Part shown: positions 34,958 through 43,614 of the stretch, in pieces
Layout of the letters: each line of letters starts with the position of its first letter
Position numbering within the stretch: the first letter of the stretch is position 1
DNA from: Prauserella flavalba
Lineage (GTDB): Bacteria > Actinomycetota > Actinomycetes > Mycobacteriales > Pseudonocardiaceae
NCBI RefSeq assembly: GCF_003202235.1
Contig: NZ_MASU01000005.1
Location: 744,001 to 808,000 of the forward strand
Direction of reading: 5' to 3'
Length of the DNA stretch: 64,000 nucleotides
Notes under the pieces: generated by a model
The model's input: the letters and a program-made list of their open reading frames with translations, nothing else
Database searches by the model: none
What the model was told of the DNA's origin: nothing
Position numbers and translations under genes: made by a program

Positions 34958-35057
34958 GGAACGCAGAACTCGTTGTCAGGAACGCACAACTCGCGGTCCT
35001 GAGCGCAAAACTCGGCGTCTGGAGCGGGCGACTCGCGGGCGTGAGCGCACGACTCGC
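34958..35057 (-). repeat. 21-bp tandem array, five units (locus 2)
   Basis: Units begin at 34958, 34979, 35000, 35021 and 35042, exactly 21 bases apart, with minus-strand core GCGAGTCGTGCGTTCC in degenerate form. The array starts five bases after the stop of the leftward thioesterase gene and ends before the SOS promoter. Same family as loci at 16894-17112 and 44398-44520. Confidence 0.93.
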
Positions 35058-35062
35058 GAGGG

Positions 35063-35491
35063 TCACGAGTGGGGCATCGGCTCCAGCGTGTGCAGGAGCT
35101 TGGCGATGCGCTCGGGGACCGGGGTCTTGCGGTGCTCCAGGTCGCGGCACGCGAACGTCATGGTGCCGGTGGTCACCAGTTCGTCGCCTCGGTGGAAGGT
35201 GAAACCGAGCGTGTACGAGGAGCCGCCGACCCGTTCGCGCCGCACCTCGCACGTCAGCTCGTCGAAGACCGTCACCTGGCGCAGGTAGGTCGCCTCCGAG
35301 TGCACGCCCACGACGTACACGCCGAGCTCCTCGGACAGCTGTCCCGCCCGGATCCCGTTGTCGTAGAGCCACGAACTGTAGGTGCGCTCCATCCACGGGT
35401 AGTAGATCGCGAAGTAGGCGATTCCCACTGTGTCGCAGTCTCCGTACGACAGCCGGAAACTCTGCGTCGTGCCGCTCAACGGATCCCTCAC
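35063..35491 (-). CDS. Hot-dog fold acyl-CoA thioesterase
   Basis: 142 residues from GTG 35491, forming a GTGA overlap with the preceding gene. FRLSYGDCDTVGIAYFAIYYPWMERTYSSWL is the 4-hydroxybenzoyl-CoA thioesterase/YbgC signature, with the catalytic Asp in GDCDTVG. It likely releases free acid or rescues CoA in the pathway. Last gene of the leftward P450-ligase operon; the 21-bp repeat follows its stop. Confidence 0.9.
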   Translation of the reverse strand: MRDPLSGTTQSFRLSYGDCDTVGIAYFAIYYPWMERTYSSWLYDNGIRAGQLSEELGVYVVGVHSEATYLRQVTVFDELTCEVRRERVGGSSYTLGFTFHRGDELVTTGTMTFACRDLEHRKTPVPERIAKLLHTLEPMPHS

Positions 35492-35895
35492 TCTCCCAAC
35501 AGGACGGTCGCGGTGCCGCTCAGCACCGGGTCGCCTCCGGACACTCGCAGCCACACGTCGCAGTCCGCCACCCGGCCGGAACCGTCCCCGCGCACCGCGG
35601 TGACGGTTCCGCCCGCCACCAGCCGGTCACCGGCGAAGACGTTGCCGAGGAACCGCAGCCGCAGTGCCCGCACCCGGTCCGCGCCTCCCGCCCAGCGGGT
35701 CAGCATCGTCACGACGTAGGACTGGTTGAGCGGACCCTGGTTCACCACGCGGTCGCCGAGGCCGAGCGCGCGCACGGCCGCCGGGTCGAAGTGGATCGGG
35801 TTGGCGTCGCGCATGAGCGCCGACATCGTCTTCATCTTCTCCGCGCTCACCGGCCCGACCTCGTAGGCGGGCAGCTCGTCGCCGGGCGCGGTCAC
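35488..35895 (-). CDS. MaoC-like hydratase, C-terminal-type half
   Basis: 135 residues from GTG 35895 with GTGA overlaps at both ends. MRDANPIHFDPAAVRALGLG contains the Asp/His pair of the hydratase-2 motif (D-x4-H), so this half carries the catalytic residues. It follows a separate FAS1-like half; in actinobacteria such pairs form a heterodimeric double-hot-dog enoyl-CoA hydratase for bulky substrates such as steroid side chains. Confidence 0.88.
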   Translation of the reverse strand: MTAPGDELPAYEVGPVSAEKMKTMSALMRDANPIHFDPAAVRALGLGDRVVNQGPLNQSYVVTMLTRWAGGADRVRALRLRFLGNVFAGDRLVAGGTVTAVRGDGSGRVADCDVWLRVSGGDPVLSGTATVLLGE

Positions 35896-36338
35896 AGCGA
35901 CCTCCTCGGGAAGATGATCGAGTTGGTACAGCTCGCCGCGAGCGAGCCGTGCTCGTCGTGCAGGTCGAGCCGGTAACCTACGAGGTCGAACACACCCGTG
36001 CGCGCGCCGCGCTTGCGCACGGCCGACACGATCTCGCCGCTCACCGTGTAGGTCGCGCCCACCCGCAACGGCTCGACGATCTCGGTCGCGGTCTCCCCGG
36101 CCATCGGCCCGTCGGCCTCGGTCGCGCCGAAGTGCGCCCACAGCTGTTCCCACGACCAGCCCATCGCCGCCGTCGCCGCGAGGAACGCGAACACCGGGCT
36201 CGCCGCGCCGTCCGAGGCCGGGGCGAGCGCGCAGTCGTTGACCAGCCGCACCCACCACGGCTCGAACGTGAACGTGCCGCCGGGAAACGGCGTGCCGACG
36301 AGCTTCCCGAGCTCGTCCTCGTCCGGTACCGCCGTCAC
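35892..36338 (-). CDS. MaoC-like hydratase, N-terminal (FAS1-like) half
   Basis: 148 residues from GTG 36338. It matches the MaoC_dehydrat_N type: KLVGTPFPGGTFTFEPWWVRLVNDCA, VEPLRVGATYTVSGEIVSAVRKRG and GVFDLVGYRLDLHDEHGSLAA. It lacks the D-x4-H motif found in the next gene, so it probably acts as the non-catalytic partner in a heteromeric hydratase. Coupled to both neighbours by GTGA overlaps. Confidence 0.85.
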   Translation of the reverse strand: MTAVPDEDELGKLVGTPFPGGTFTFEPWWVRLVNDCALAPASDGAASPVFAFLAATAAMGWSWEQLWAHFGATEADGPMAGETATEIVEPLRVGATYTVSGEIVSAVRKRGARTGVFDLVGYRLDLHDEHGSLAASCTNSIIFPRRSL

Positions 36339-37894
36339 ACCGACCGCTCCCGGTCCGCCCAGTACGGCGCCCGCAGCTCCCGCTTCATGATCTTGCCGGT
36401 GGGTGCCTTCGGCAGGCTGTCGACGAAGTCCACCGACTTCGGCTTCTGGTACGAGGCGAGGTTCTGCTTCGCCGTCCCGATGATGTCGGCCTCCGTGGCC
36501 GATTGCCCCGGTTTGAGCACCACCACCGCCTTCACGCTCTCACCCCACTCCTCGTCCGGTACGCCGATCACCGCGCACTCGAGCACCGCGGGATGCGCCG
36601 CGATGGCCTCCTCCACCTGCACGCTGTAGATGTTCTCGCCGCCCGAGATGATCATGTCCTTGGCGCGGTCAACGATGTAGACGTAGCTGTGCTCGTCCCA
36701 CGTCGCGATGTCCCCGGTCCACATCCAGCCGTCGCGGATGGTCCGCGCGGTCAGCTCGGGCTGGTTCCAGTAGCCGATCATGTTCGCCTCGGACTTCACC
36801 ACGATCTCGCCCGCCGTCCTGCCGTCACGCGGCACGTCGGCGCCGGTCTCGTCCACCACGCGCAGGCGCCCGACGAAACCCTCCCGGCCACACGAGCGCA
36901 GCCGGTGCGCGTGGCGGCCCGCGACCGCCTCGGTGTGGTCCTCCTGCGACAGGAACGTCATGCCGGGCCCCTCGGTCTGCCCGTAGCCCTGGATGAGCGT
37001 GCAGGGGAACGACTCCAGCGCCGCGCGCACGATCGAGGACGGCATCGGGCCGCCGCCGTACTGGATGTTGCGCAGGCTCGACAGGTCGTAGCCCGAGAAG
37101 CCCGGCACGGCCATCATCCAGTTCAGCATCGTGGTGATCCCGAGGAACGCCGACACGCGCTCGGCCTCGATCACCCGCAGCGCCTGCTCGGCCTCGAAGT
37201 TGACCAGCACCAGTGGGCAGCCGTGGCGCAGGTAGTTCATCGAGAGCACGACGGGAATGTGGTACATCTGCCCGGTCAGCATGTACACGTCGGACGGCAC
37301 GATGCGCTCGGCGACAGTCTGGTTGAGCCCGCCCATCGCGGCGCTGTGGTGCGTGTGCAGCGCGCCCTTGCTCCGGCCCGTGGTGCCCCCGGTGTAGAGG
37401 ATGAAGAACGGGTCGTCGCCGCCGACCTTCGCCGAGGTCACGGGCTCGTCCGCGCTCGAGCGCGCCAGCAGGTCCTCGTAGCTGCCGTCGCCGCCCTCGC
37501 CGAACTCGAGCCAGGTCGGCACGTCGCAGTCCCGCTGCAGCTCCTTCGCCACGTCACGCCACTCCGCGGAGGTGATCACCACGCGCGGTGCCGCGTCGCC
37601 AATGAGCCTGGCCAGCTCGGCGGAGCCCAGCCGCCAGTTCAGTGGCTGCAGGATCAGGCCTGCCCGCCCGGCGGCGAAGTACAGCTCCTGGAACTCCACG
37701 CTGTTGCGGGTGAGCACGGCGACCCGGTCGCCGACCTCCAGCCCGAAGGAGCGCAGCCCGTTGGCGAGCCTGCGGACCCGCTCGTCCAGCTCGCGCCAGG
37801 CCATCCTCCGGTTGTTCGGGACGTCGTAGAGCGCCTGCGCGTCCGGGGTGAGCGCGGCCCACTTCGCGGGGATGAGCCCCTGGTTGATGGTCAT
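36335..37894 (-). CDS. Acyl-CoA synthetase (AMP-forming)
   Basis: 519 residues. Class I adenylate-forming enzyme: P-loop ILYTGGTTGRSKGALHTH, IQGYGQTEGPGMTF, the GDIATWDEHSYVYIVDRAKDMIISGGENIY hinge and PKAPTGKIMKRELR with the catalytic Lys. It activates a carboxylic acid to its CoA thioester. The operon (P450, mycofactocin-type SDR, hydratase halves) suggests an oxidised cyclic or terpenoid acid rather than a plain fatty acid. Confidence 0.93.
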   Translation of the reverse strand: MTINQGLIPAKWAALTPDAQALYDVPNNRRMAWRELDERVRRLANGLRSFGLEVGDRVAVLTRNSVEFQELYFAAGRAGLILQPLNWRLGSAELARLIGDAAPRVVITSAEWRDVAKELQRDCDVPTWLEFGEGGDGSYEDLLARSSADEPVTSAKVGGDDPFFILYTGGTTGRSKGALHTHHSAAMGGLNQTVAERIVPSDVYMLTGQMYHIPVVLSMNYLRHGCPLVLVNFEAEQALRVIEAERVSAFLGITTMLNWMMAVPGFSGYDLSSLRNIQYGGGPMPSSIVRAALESFPCTLIQGYGQTEGPGMTFLSQEDHTEAVAGRHAHRLRSCGREGFVGRLRVVDETGADVPRDGRTAGEIVVKSEANMIGYWNQPELTARTIRDGWMWTGDIATWDEHSYVYIVDRAKDMIISGGENIYSVQVEEAIAAHPAVLECAVIGVPDEEWGESVKAVVVLKPGQSATEADIIGTAKQNLASYQKPKSVDFVDSLPKAPTGKIMKRELRAPYWADRERSV

Positions 37895-37904
37895 CGCGGG
37901 CGCC

Positions 37905-38318
37905 TCAGTAGGGGAGATCCAGCGCGATGTGACGCTTGCGCAGCCGCCAGCCCGCGTCGGTCCGCACCAGCTCGTCGCGGTACTTGCCCGTCGAGAGCGC
38001 CGTGAGCACGCCGTCCTTCGCCGAGAAGATCGTGAGGTAGGACAGGCACGACGCCGTGTCGCCGTCGGCGTCGATGATGACGTTGGTGGTGACGTGACGG
38101 CGCTGGTCGTCCTGCGAGTGCGCGGAGTCGCGCATCAGCTGCATGATCGCGTCCCTGCCCTCGAAGGGGCCGACGAGGTCGCCGTCCGCGATGCGGAGCG
38201 TGAGCACCGCGTCGGGGGTGAAGCTGTCCTCCACCAGCCGCAGGTCACCGTCGTCGTAGCCGATGGCGTAGCGGTGGAGCGTGTTCTCGATGTCGTCGCG
38301 TACCGAGGAAGACGTCAT
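37905..38318 (-). CDS. SnoaL-like (NTF2-fold) protein
   Basis: 137 residues from ATG 38318. Cone-shaped NTF2-like fold, SnoaL_4 type: LHRYAIGYDDGDLRLVEDSFTPDAVLTL, FEGRDAIMQLM, RHVTTNVIIDADGDTASCLSYLTIF and a C-terminal AGWRLRKRHIALD. Relatives serve as cyclases, isomerases, or dehydratases in steroid and aromatic degradation, so it may isomerise a P450/SDR product. Specific reaction not inferable. Confidence 0.85.
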   Translation of the reverse strand: MTSSSVRDDIENTLHRYAIGYDDGDLRLVEDSFTPDAVLTLRIADGDLVGPFEGRDAIMQLMRDSAHSQDDQRRHVTTNVIIDADGDTASCLSYLTIFSAKDGVLTALSTGKYRDELVRTDAGWRLRKRHIALDLPY

Positions 38319-38338
38319 TGTCCCTCCAGTCACTGGAT

Positions 38339-39178
38339 CTATTTGATGTTGGCGCCCGCGTCGACGGGCAACGTCGCCCCCGTGATGTAGCGGGCCTCGT
38401 CGCTGGCGAGGAAGAGCACCGCGTTGCTGACGTCGAGCGGCTCGACCCAGGGCACCGGAAGCGCGTTGAGCGACATGAAGCCCGGCACCGCCTTCTCCTG
38501 GTTCGGCTCGGGATCGTCGGGCACGAACATGCCGTAGGTGCCCGGGTTCTGGATCATCGTGGTGTCCACATTGGTCGGATGCACGGTGTTGACCCTGATG
38601 TGGTGCGGCGCGAGCTCGTTGGCCATCGTGCGCATGAGGCCGACGATGCCGTGCTTGGCGGCGACGTAGTGCCCGACGTGCTGGATCCCCTTGAGACCGC
38701 CGATGGAGCTGGTGAAGACGATCGAACCGCCGTGCCCGCCCTCGATCAGCGCGGGAATCGCCACCTTGGCCGTGTGGAACACGCCGGTCAGGTTCACGTC
38801 GATCATGTCCCGCCACTGCTCGGCCGAGAGCTCCCACGACCTGCCGAACGTCGCGATGCCGGCGTTGGCCACCACGGCGTCGATCCGGCCCAGCTCCTCG
38901 ACGCCGGAGTCGAACGCCTTCTGCAACGAGCCGAGGTCGCGGACGTCGGCCTGGTGCGCGACGATGCGCCTGCCCAGCGACTCGACGTCCGACACCGTGC
39001 GAGCGAGGTCGGCGGGCGTGGCCAGCGAGTAGAACGGCGTCACCGTGTCGATGTCGGCGCAGATGTCGACGGCGATGATGTCCGCGCCCTCCTCGGCCAG
39101 CCGCACGGCGTGCGCGCGCCCCTGGCCTCGGGCGGCACCGGTGATGAAAGCGACCTTGCCCGCCATCCGTCCGGTCAT
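38339..39178 (-). CDS. Mycofactocin-coupled short-chain dehydrogenase
   Basis: 279 residues. [36 protein letters not shown], with the insert [22 protein letters not shown], is the hallmark of the mycofactocin-dependent SDR subfamily, which holds a non-exchangeable NAD(H) and passes electrons to mycofactocin. Active site: SSIGG and YVAAK. Relatives include carveol dehydrogenase. The mycofactocin biosynthesis genes (mftABCDEF) are not in the window. Probably oxidises the alcohol made by the adjacent P450. Confidence 0.92.
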   Translation of the reverse strand: MTGRMAGKVAFITGAARGQGRAHAVRLAEEGADIIAVDICADIDTVTPFYSLATPADLARTVSDVESLGRRIVAHQADVRDLGSLQKAFDSGVEELGRIDAVVANAGIATFGRSWELSAEQWRDMIDVNLTGVFHTAKVAIPALIEGGHGGSIVFTSSIGGLKGIQHVGHYVAAKHGIVGLMRTMANELAPHHIRVNTVHPTNVDTTMIQNPGTYGMFVPDDPEPNQEKAVPGFMSLNALPVPWVEPLDVSNAVLFLASDEARYITGATLPVDAGANIK

Positions 39179-39191
39179 GTCAGCGTCTCCT

Positions 39192-40436
39192 TCACACGGT
39201 CTCGGTCACGGGCAGTAGCCGCTTGCCTGGAGTGAACCGGGCGGGGATGCTGACGTAGCCCATGTTCACGCCCTGACGCGGGTAGCGTTTCAGCGCGGCG
39301 AAGTCGACGGTGTAGTCGGGCATGCGCTCGAGCACGGAGGAGATGAGCGTCTTGGACATCAGCCGGCCGAGATGCGAGCCCGCGCAGCGGTGCACGCCGA
39401 CCCCGAACGCCGTGTGCCGGTTGGGCCACCGGTCGATGTCGATCTCGTCCGGGTTGTCGAACTTCGTCTCGTCACGGTTCGCCGACGACCACGCCAGCAG
39501 CACGCGGTCACCGGCCTTCATCGGGCACCCGTGGAAGTCGACGTCGGTGGTCACCGTGCGGGCGAGGGCCTGGGTGGGGGAGAAGAACCGGAGGAACTCC
39601 TCCACGGCGCGGTCGAGCAGGCTCGGGTCGTCGATCAGCCGCTGCCGCACGTCGGTGTGCTCCGCGAGCCACACGAGCGCCTGGCTGACCAGCGACGCGG
39701 TGGTGCCGACCCCGCCGGCCACGAGCAGGTCGATGATGCCGAACACCTCGTCGTCGGTCAGCGGCCGGTCATCGACCTCCTGGGTGACCAGGTAGCTGAT
39801 GATGTCGTCCTGTGGCTCGGCGCGGCGCTGCCTGATGACGTCCCACATCTGGTCGGCCAGGTACGGCAGGTCCACCTTGGTGGCCTGCTCGAAGGCGGGG
39901 CTGCCCTGCGGCTCGGCGAGGACGGCGTGATGGGCCCGCGAGTAGCGCTGCCACTCCTCGATCGGCAGTCCCAGCCAGTCGATGGTGACGATCGAGGGCA
40001 CGCCGATCACCGAGGTCAGGTCGCATTCGCCCTGCTCGATCACGCTGTCGATGAACTCCGTGGTGTGCCGTTCGACCATGTCGCGCATCTTCTCGATGGC
40101 CGCGGGCGCGGTGATGCGGTTGACGATCTTGCGGTACTTGCGAAAGTCGGGCGGGTCGAGCTCGATCGGAATGTGCAGGTGCATCGGGGTCTTGGGGATG
40201 ACCACCGAAAGTCCCTCACCGCCGGAGTCGGTGCGCCGGGAGGTGAAGATGTCGTCGTCGCGAGCCGCCTCGAACACGCTGTCGTAGTCCGAGAGCACCC
40301 AGTAGCCGCCGCTGGCGTCGGTCCAGCCGCGCTTCGGGCCCTGCCGGAGCTCGCGGTACGCCCCGACGGGATCCGCCGAGTGCTCGGGGGAGTTGTGATC
40401 GAACCGGATCACCGGACAGCGTTTCTCATCGGACAT
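39192..40436 (-). CDS. Cytochrome P450
   Basis: 414 residues. I-helix [10 protein letters not shown], ExxR in EEFLRFF, and haem loop [10 protein letters not shown] with the axial Cys351. The I-helix has GVGTT where AGxET/AGTDT is usual, with Thr retained. First gene of the leftward operon, divergent from the ferredoxin gene that would be its electron donor. Family features resemble CYP enzymes acting on terpenes, steroids or small hydrophobics; substrate unknown. Confidence 0.95.
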   Translation of the reverse strand: MSDEKRCPVIRFDHNSPEHSADPVGAYRELRQGPKRGWTDASGGYWVLSDYDSVFEAARDDDIFTSRRTDSGGEGLSVVIPKTPMHLHIPIELDPPDFRKYRKIVNRITAPAAIEKMRDMVERHTTEFIDSVIEQGECDLTSVIGVPSIVTIDWLGLPIEEWQRYSRAHHAVLAEPQGSPAFEQATKVDLPYLADQMWDVIRQRRAEPQDDIISYLVTQEVDDRPLTDDEVFGIIDLLVAGGVGTTASLVSQALVWLAEHTDVRQRLIDDPSLLDRAVEEFLRFFSPTQALARTVTTDVDFHGCPMKAGDRVLLAWSSANRDETKFDNPDEIDIDRWPNRHTAFGVGVHRCAGSHLGRLMSKTLISSVLERMPDYTVDFAALKRYPRQGVNMGYVSIPARFTPGKRLLPVTETV

Positions 40437-40479
40437 GCGTCTCCGTGCCCCTTCGTCGCATCAACTTCGCCGTTGACCT

Positions 40480-40500
40480 GATAATGGTTATACTAGATCT
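40480..40500. promoter_or_regulatory. AT-rich candidate GntR operator, P450/ferredoxin gap
   Basis: Read on the minus strand, ATCTAGTATAACCATTAT matches the 57.4-kb site ATCTATGATTACCATAAC at 13 of 18 positions. It lies midway between the divergent P450 and ferredoxin genes, near the regulator at 40742-41482. Confidence 0.5.
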
Positions 40501-40546
40501 GGTCGATGTCAATAAGCACGGCAAACGAGGCTTCAAGGAGGAAGCG

Positions 40547-40738
40547 ATGCGCGTTCGGGTCGATGCCGAGCAGTGCCAGGGCCACGGCCTGTGCCAGATG
40601 ACCGCACCGCAGGTGTTCGCGCTGCGGGAGGAGGACGGTCATGCCTACGTGCTGACCGACGAGGTGGGCTCGGAGCTCTCGGGGCCCGCCAGGGACGGCG
40701 CCGACTCCTGCCCCGAGCGGGCCATCACCGTCGAGTGA
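40547..40738 (+). CDS. Ferredoxin for the P450 system
   Basis: 63 residues from ATG 40547, with AAGGAGG upstream. MRVRVDAEQCQGHGLCQMTAP and SCPERAITVE give the three- to four-cysteine pattern of small [3Fe-4S] ferredoxins (C-x5-C ... C-P). These shuttle electrons from a ferredoxin reductase to P450s. Divergent from the P450 gene by 110 bases. A longer start at 40445 would cover the promoter. Confidence 0.92.
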   Translation: MRVRVDAEQCQGHGLCQMTAPQVFALREEDGHAYVLTDEVGSELSGPARDGADSCPERAITVE

Positions 40739-40741
40739 GCG

Positions 40742-41482
40742 TCACTGGTACGGCGACGTCCACGGGATGACCTGCGTGAGCACGTCGGGGTACTTGCGCC
40801 GCGCGTAGCGCGTGTAGGCGTCGATGTGCTCACGCATCCGCAGCTCGGACTCCGCGGGGTCGCGCTTGCTCAGTGCGGCGAGGATTTCCTCGTGCGCGGT
40901 GATGATCGCGGCCCTCCGGGGAGCCGGGTAGTCGATGCCGATCACGGTGCCGTCCATGATCCCGAGCAGTGAGTCGACGATGTAGCCGAACAGCGGGTTG
41001 CCCGACGACCACGCGATGACGTCGTGGAAGCGCTTGTTGGCCTCCAGGAACACCGTCTGATCGTCGAGGTGGGTGCGCATCTGCCCGATCGTGTCGTCGA
41101 GTTCGCCGAGCGCGTCGTCGGTGATGCGCTCCGCGGCGAGGCAACTGATCATCGGCTCCAGCGCGTTGCGCACCTCGACGATGGTCTGGAACGGCGCCTT
41201 CTTCAGCTGCATCAGCAACACCACGGTGCTGGCGAGGTGACTGGCGTCCGGGTCGAGCAGCACCGGGCCGCCGCGCGGGCCCGGCTTGAGCGCGATCACG
41301 CCCTGGAACTCCAGCAGGCGCAACGCCTCCCGCAACGTTCCCCTGCCCACGTTGTACTTCTCCAGCATCGTGCGCTCGGGCGGCAGGAGGTCGCCCGGCG
41401 CCAGCGTGTCACGTCCGATGTCCCGGACGATGCGCTGGGCGACGAGCATCGCGGCCTTCGGGCGGCGGCTGTCCGCGGTCAT
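40742..41482 (-). CDS. FadR-type GntR regulator (FCD domain)
   Basis: 246 residues from ATG 41482, which has GAGGAG eight bases upstream. Winged helix (LEKYNVGRGTLREALRLLEFQGVIALKPGPRGGP) and FCD domain with metal-ligand histidines (RFHDVIAW, AHEEIL, REHIDAY). FCD regulators sense organic acids. Only 3 bases separate its stop from the ferredoxin stop. It is divergent from an enoyl-CoA hydratase gene over an AT-rich palindrome. Confidence 0.92.
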   Translation of the reverse strand: MTADSRRPKAAMLVAQRIVRDIGRDTLAPGDLLPPERTMLEKYNVGRGTLREALRLLEFQGVIALKPGPRGGPVLLDPDASHLASTVVLLMQLKKAPFQTIVEVRNALEPMISCLAAERITDDALGELDDTIGQMRTHLDDQTVFLEANKRFHDVIAWSSGNPLFGYIVDSLLGIMDGTVIGIDYPAPRRAAIITAHEEILAALSKRDPAESELRMREHIDAYTRYARRKYPDVLTQVIPWTSPYQ

Positions 41483-41518
41483 CGGCTTCACTCCTCGCGG
41501 GGAGAGGTGCTATACAAG

Positions 41519-41534
41519 GCTTATCATTATAAGC
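41519..41534. promoter_or_regulatory. Palindrome GCTTAT-CATT-ATAAGC between gntR and hydratase
   Basis: Perfect 6-bp arms, 4-base centre, AT-rich within a GC-rich context, 37 bases upstream of gntR and 18 upstream of the enoyl-CoA hydratase ATG. A likely operator of the neighbouring GntR protein. Confidence 0.65.
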
Positions 41535-41552
41535 AATAGTGGAGGAGTGGAC

Positions 41553-42317
41553 ATGCCCGACGTCGTGGTCGACCGGATCGGGGACACGCTGTGGATCCGG
41601 CTCAACCGTCCCGAACGCCGCAACGCCTTCGATCCCGCGATGTCGGCGGCGGTGGTGGAGGCGTTCGAGGACGCCGCGTCGGCCAGAGCCGTGGTGCTCA
41701 CCGGCTCGGGCGGCAGCTTCTGCGCCGGCGGGTCGCTCCAGCAGCTGAGCACACCCACGACCGGCCAGATGCGCGGGCTGTACCAGTCGTCTCTGCGGTT
41801 GTTCGACGCCGTACGCTCGTGCCCCCGGCCCGTGATCGCGGCCGTCAACGGTGCCGCCGCGGGCGGGGGCAACGAGCTCGTCGTGGCCTGCGACCTCGCC
41901 ATCGCGGCCCGCTCGGCCACCTTCGGCCAGACCGGACCGCGGGTCGGCAGCGCGCCCGTGACCGGGGCGACCAACGTCATGGGCGTGCAGATCGGCGAGA
42001 AGCGCGCCAAAGAGCTCGCGATGCTCTGCCGCCGCTACACCGCCGAGCAGGCCAGGGAGATGGGCCTGGTCAACGAGGTGGTCGACGACGACGCGCTCGA
42101 GGACACCGTCACGGCGTGGTGCGACGAGCTGGCCCGGCTGAGCCCCCGGTACCTGGAGATCACCAAGATCAGCTCCAACATCTGGTGGAACGCCGCGCGC
42201 GACTCCTTCACCAACGGCCTCGGCATGCTCGTCCAGGCCGTCGGCAGCGCCGACATGGTGGAGGGCGCCACCGCGTTCCTGGAGAAGCGCAAGCCGAGTT
42301 TCCCCGGCCCGGAGTGA
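41553..42317 (+). CDS. Enoyl-CoA hydratase/isomerase family protein
   Basis: 254 residues from ATG 41553, with GGAGGAG ahead. FCAGGSLQQLS and VNGAAAGGGNELVVACDLAIAA form the oxyanion hole. The second catalytic Glu region reads GQTGPRVGSAPVTGATN, resembling naphthoyl-CoA synthase/ring-cleaving crotonases rather than a plain hydratase, and the C-terminus has the long SSNIWWNAARDSFTNGLG segment. It may therefore act on a ring or branched substrate. Stop abuts the convergent aminotransferase stop. Confidence 0.88.
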   Translation: MPDVVVDRIGDTLWIRLNRPERRNAFDPAMSAAVVEAFEDAASARAVVLTGSGGSFCAGGSLQQLSTPTTGQMRGLYQSSLRLFDAVRSCPRPVIAAVNGAAAGGGNELVVACDLAIAARSATFGQTGPRVGSAPVTGATNVMGVQIGEKRAKELAMLCRRYTAEQAREMGLVNEVVDDDALEDTVTAWCDELARLSPRYLEITKISSNIWWNAARDSFTNGLGMLVQAVGSADMVEGATAFLEKRKPSFPGPE

Positions 42318-43502
42318 TCACTCGGCGTTCAGCACGGGTGCCAGCCTGCGCACGCCCTCGGCGATCTCGTCCGCGGTGTGCGTGGTGAACGACAGGCGCA
42401 TCGTCGCCCGGTCCGGCGGGCCTGCGTAGAACGGCGCACCGGGCACGAACGCGACGTCGCGCTCCAGTGCCGCCGGAAGCAGGCGCTCCGTGTCGACGTT
42501 GCCGGGCAGGCGCAGCCACACGAACATGCCGCCGTCGGGGTCGCTGACCTCCGCACCGGCGGGCACGGCGTCGGCCAGCGCCTCGATCAGCGCGTCCCGC
42601 CGGGCGCGGTAGGCGGCGCAGAGGTACCGCACATGGGCGTCGAGGTCGGCCGTGGCGAGGTACGCCGCGGCCGCCGCCTGGTCGATCGTCGACGTGTGCA
42701 GGTCGGCGGCCTGCTTGGCCACCACGAGCGTCGAGCGGACGGACTCGGGCGCCCGCAGCCAGCCGAGCCGCAGCCCGGGCGCGCCGATCTTCGAGAAGCT
42801 GCCGAGGTAGAGCACGTGCTCGGCGCCCGAGGCCGCCAGCGGGGGCACCGCGTCGCCCCGGTACCGCAGCTCGCCGTACGGGTCGTCCTCGACCACCCAC
42901 ACCCGGTGCGCGGCGGTGAGCTCGGCGATGGCCCGCCTGCGCTCGGCGCCGAGCGTGCGGCCGGTGGGGTTGGCGAAGGTCGGCACCAGGTACAACAGGG
43001 CGGGCCGCTCCCGTTCCAGCACGTCGGCCAGTGCCGCCGGGTCGATGCCCTCGGCGTCGCTCGGCACGGCGACCACCCGCGCGCCCGCCGCCTGGAACGC
43101 CTGCAGCGCGGCGAGGTAGGTAGGCTCCTCGACCGCCACGACGGCGCCGGGGTCGAGCAGGGCCGCGGCCACGAGGCTGAGCGCCTGCTGCGAGCCGGTG
43201 GTGACCAGCAGCTCGGCCTCGTCCGTGGGCAGGCCACGCCGCGTCATCCGCTCGGCGACGGCCGCCCGCAGCGCGGCGTCGCCCTCCGTGGGCGCGTACT
43301 GGAGGCTGCGCCTGCCCGCGTCCCCGGCCAGTGCGCCGTCGAACGCGGTGCGCCAGCCGGCGAGGTCGAACAGCTCGGGCGCGGGCAGGCCACCGGCGAA
43401 GGAGATCACCTCGGGCCGCTGGGTCAGCGCGAGCAGGTCGCGAACGGGCGAGCGGGTGACGCCACGGGAGCGCCGGGACATGACGAGAGAAGGGGCTGAC
43501 AC
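42318..43502 (-). CDS. PLP-dependent aminotransferase, fold type I
   Basis: 394 residues from GTG 43502, preceded by GAGGAG. FAGGLPAPELFD, YAPTEGDAALR, PTFANPTGRTL, EDDPYGELRYRG and the PLP-lysine region YLGSFSKIGAPGLRLGW are those of 2-aminoadipate/LysN-like and MocR-related aminotransferases. No DNA-binding domain is present. It may convert an amino acid for the pathway, or be unrelated to the surrounding CoA genes. Confidence 0.92.
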   Translation of the reverse strand: MSAPSLVMSRRSRGVTRSPVRDLLALTQRPEVISFAGGLPAPELFDLAGWRTAFDGALAGDAGRRSLQYAPTEGDAALRAAVAERMTRRGLPTDEAELLVTTGSQQALSLVAAALLDPGAVVAVEEPTYLAALQAFQAAGARVVAVPSDAEGIDPAALADVLERERPALLYLVPTFANPTGRTLGAERRRAIAELTAAHRVWVVEDDPYGELRYRGDAVPPLAASGAEHVLYLGSFSKIGAPGLRLGWLRAPESVRSTLVVAKQAADLHTSTIDQAAAAAYLATADLDAHVRYLCAAYRARRDALIEALADAVPAGAEVSDPDGGMFVWLRLPGNVDTERLLPAALERDVAFVPGAPFYAGPPDRATMRLSFTTHTADEIAEGVRRLAPVLNAE

Positions 43503-43614
43503 GCGAAGCTCCTCGGATCGGTTCTGACAAAACCGCGCCGGGGCGTACGCTCTTGCCGCCACCCAGGCGCGCAGCAGGCTGCACTGGTCGAGGAGCCGTG
43601 ATCAGTCTATCGCG

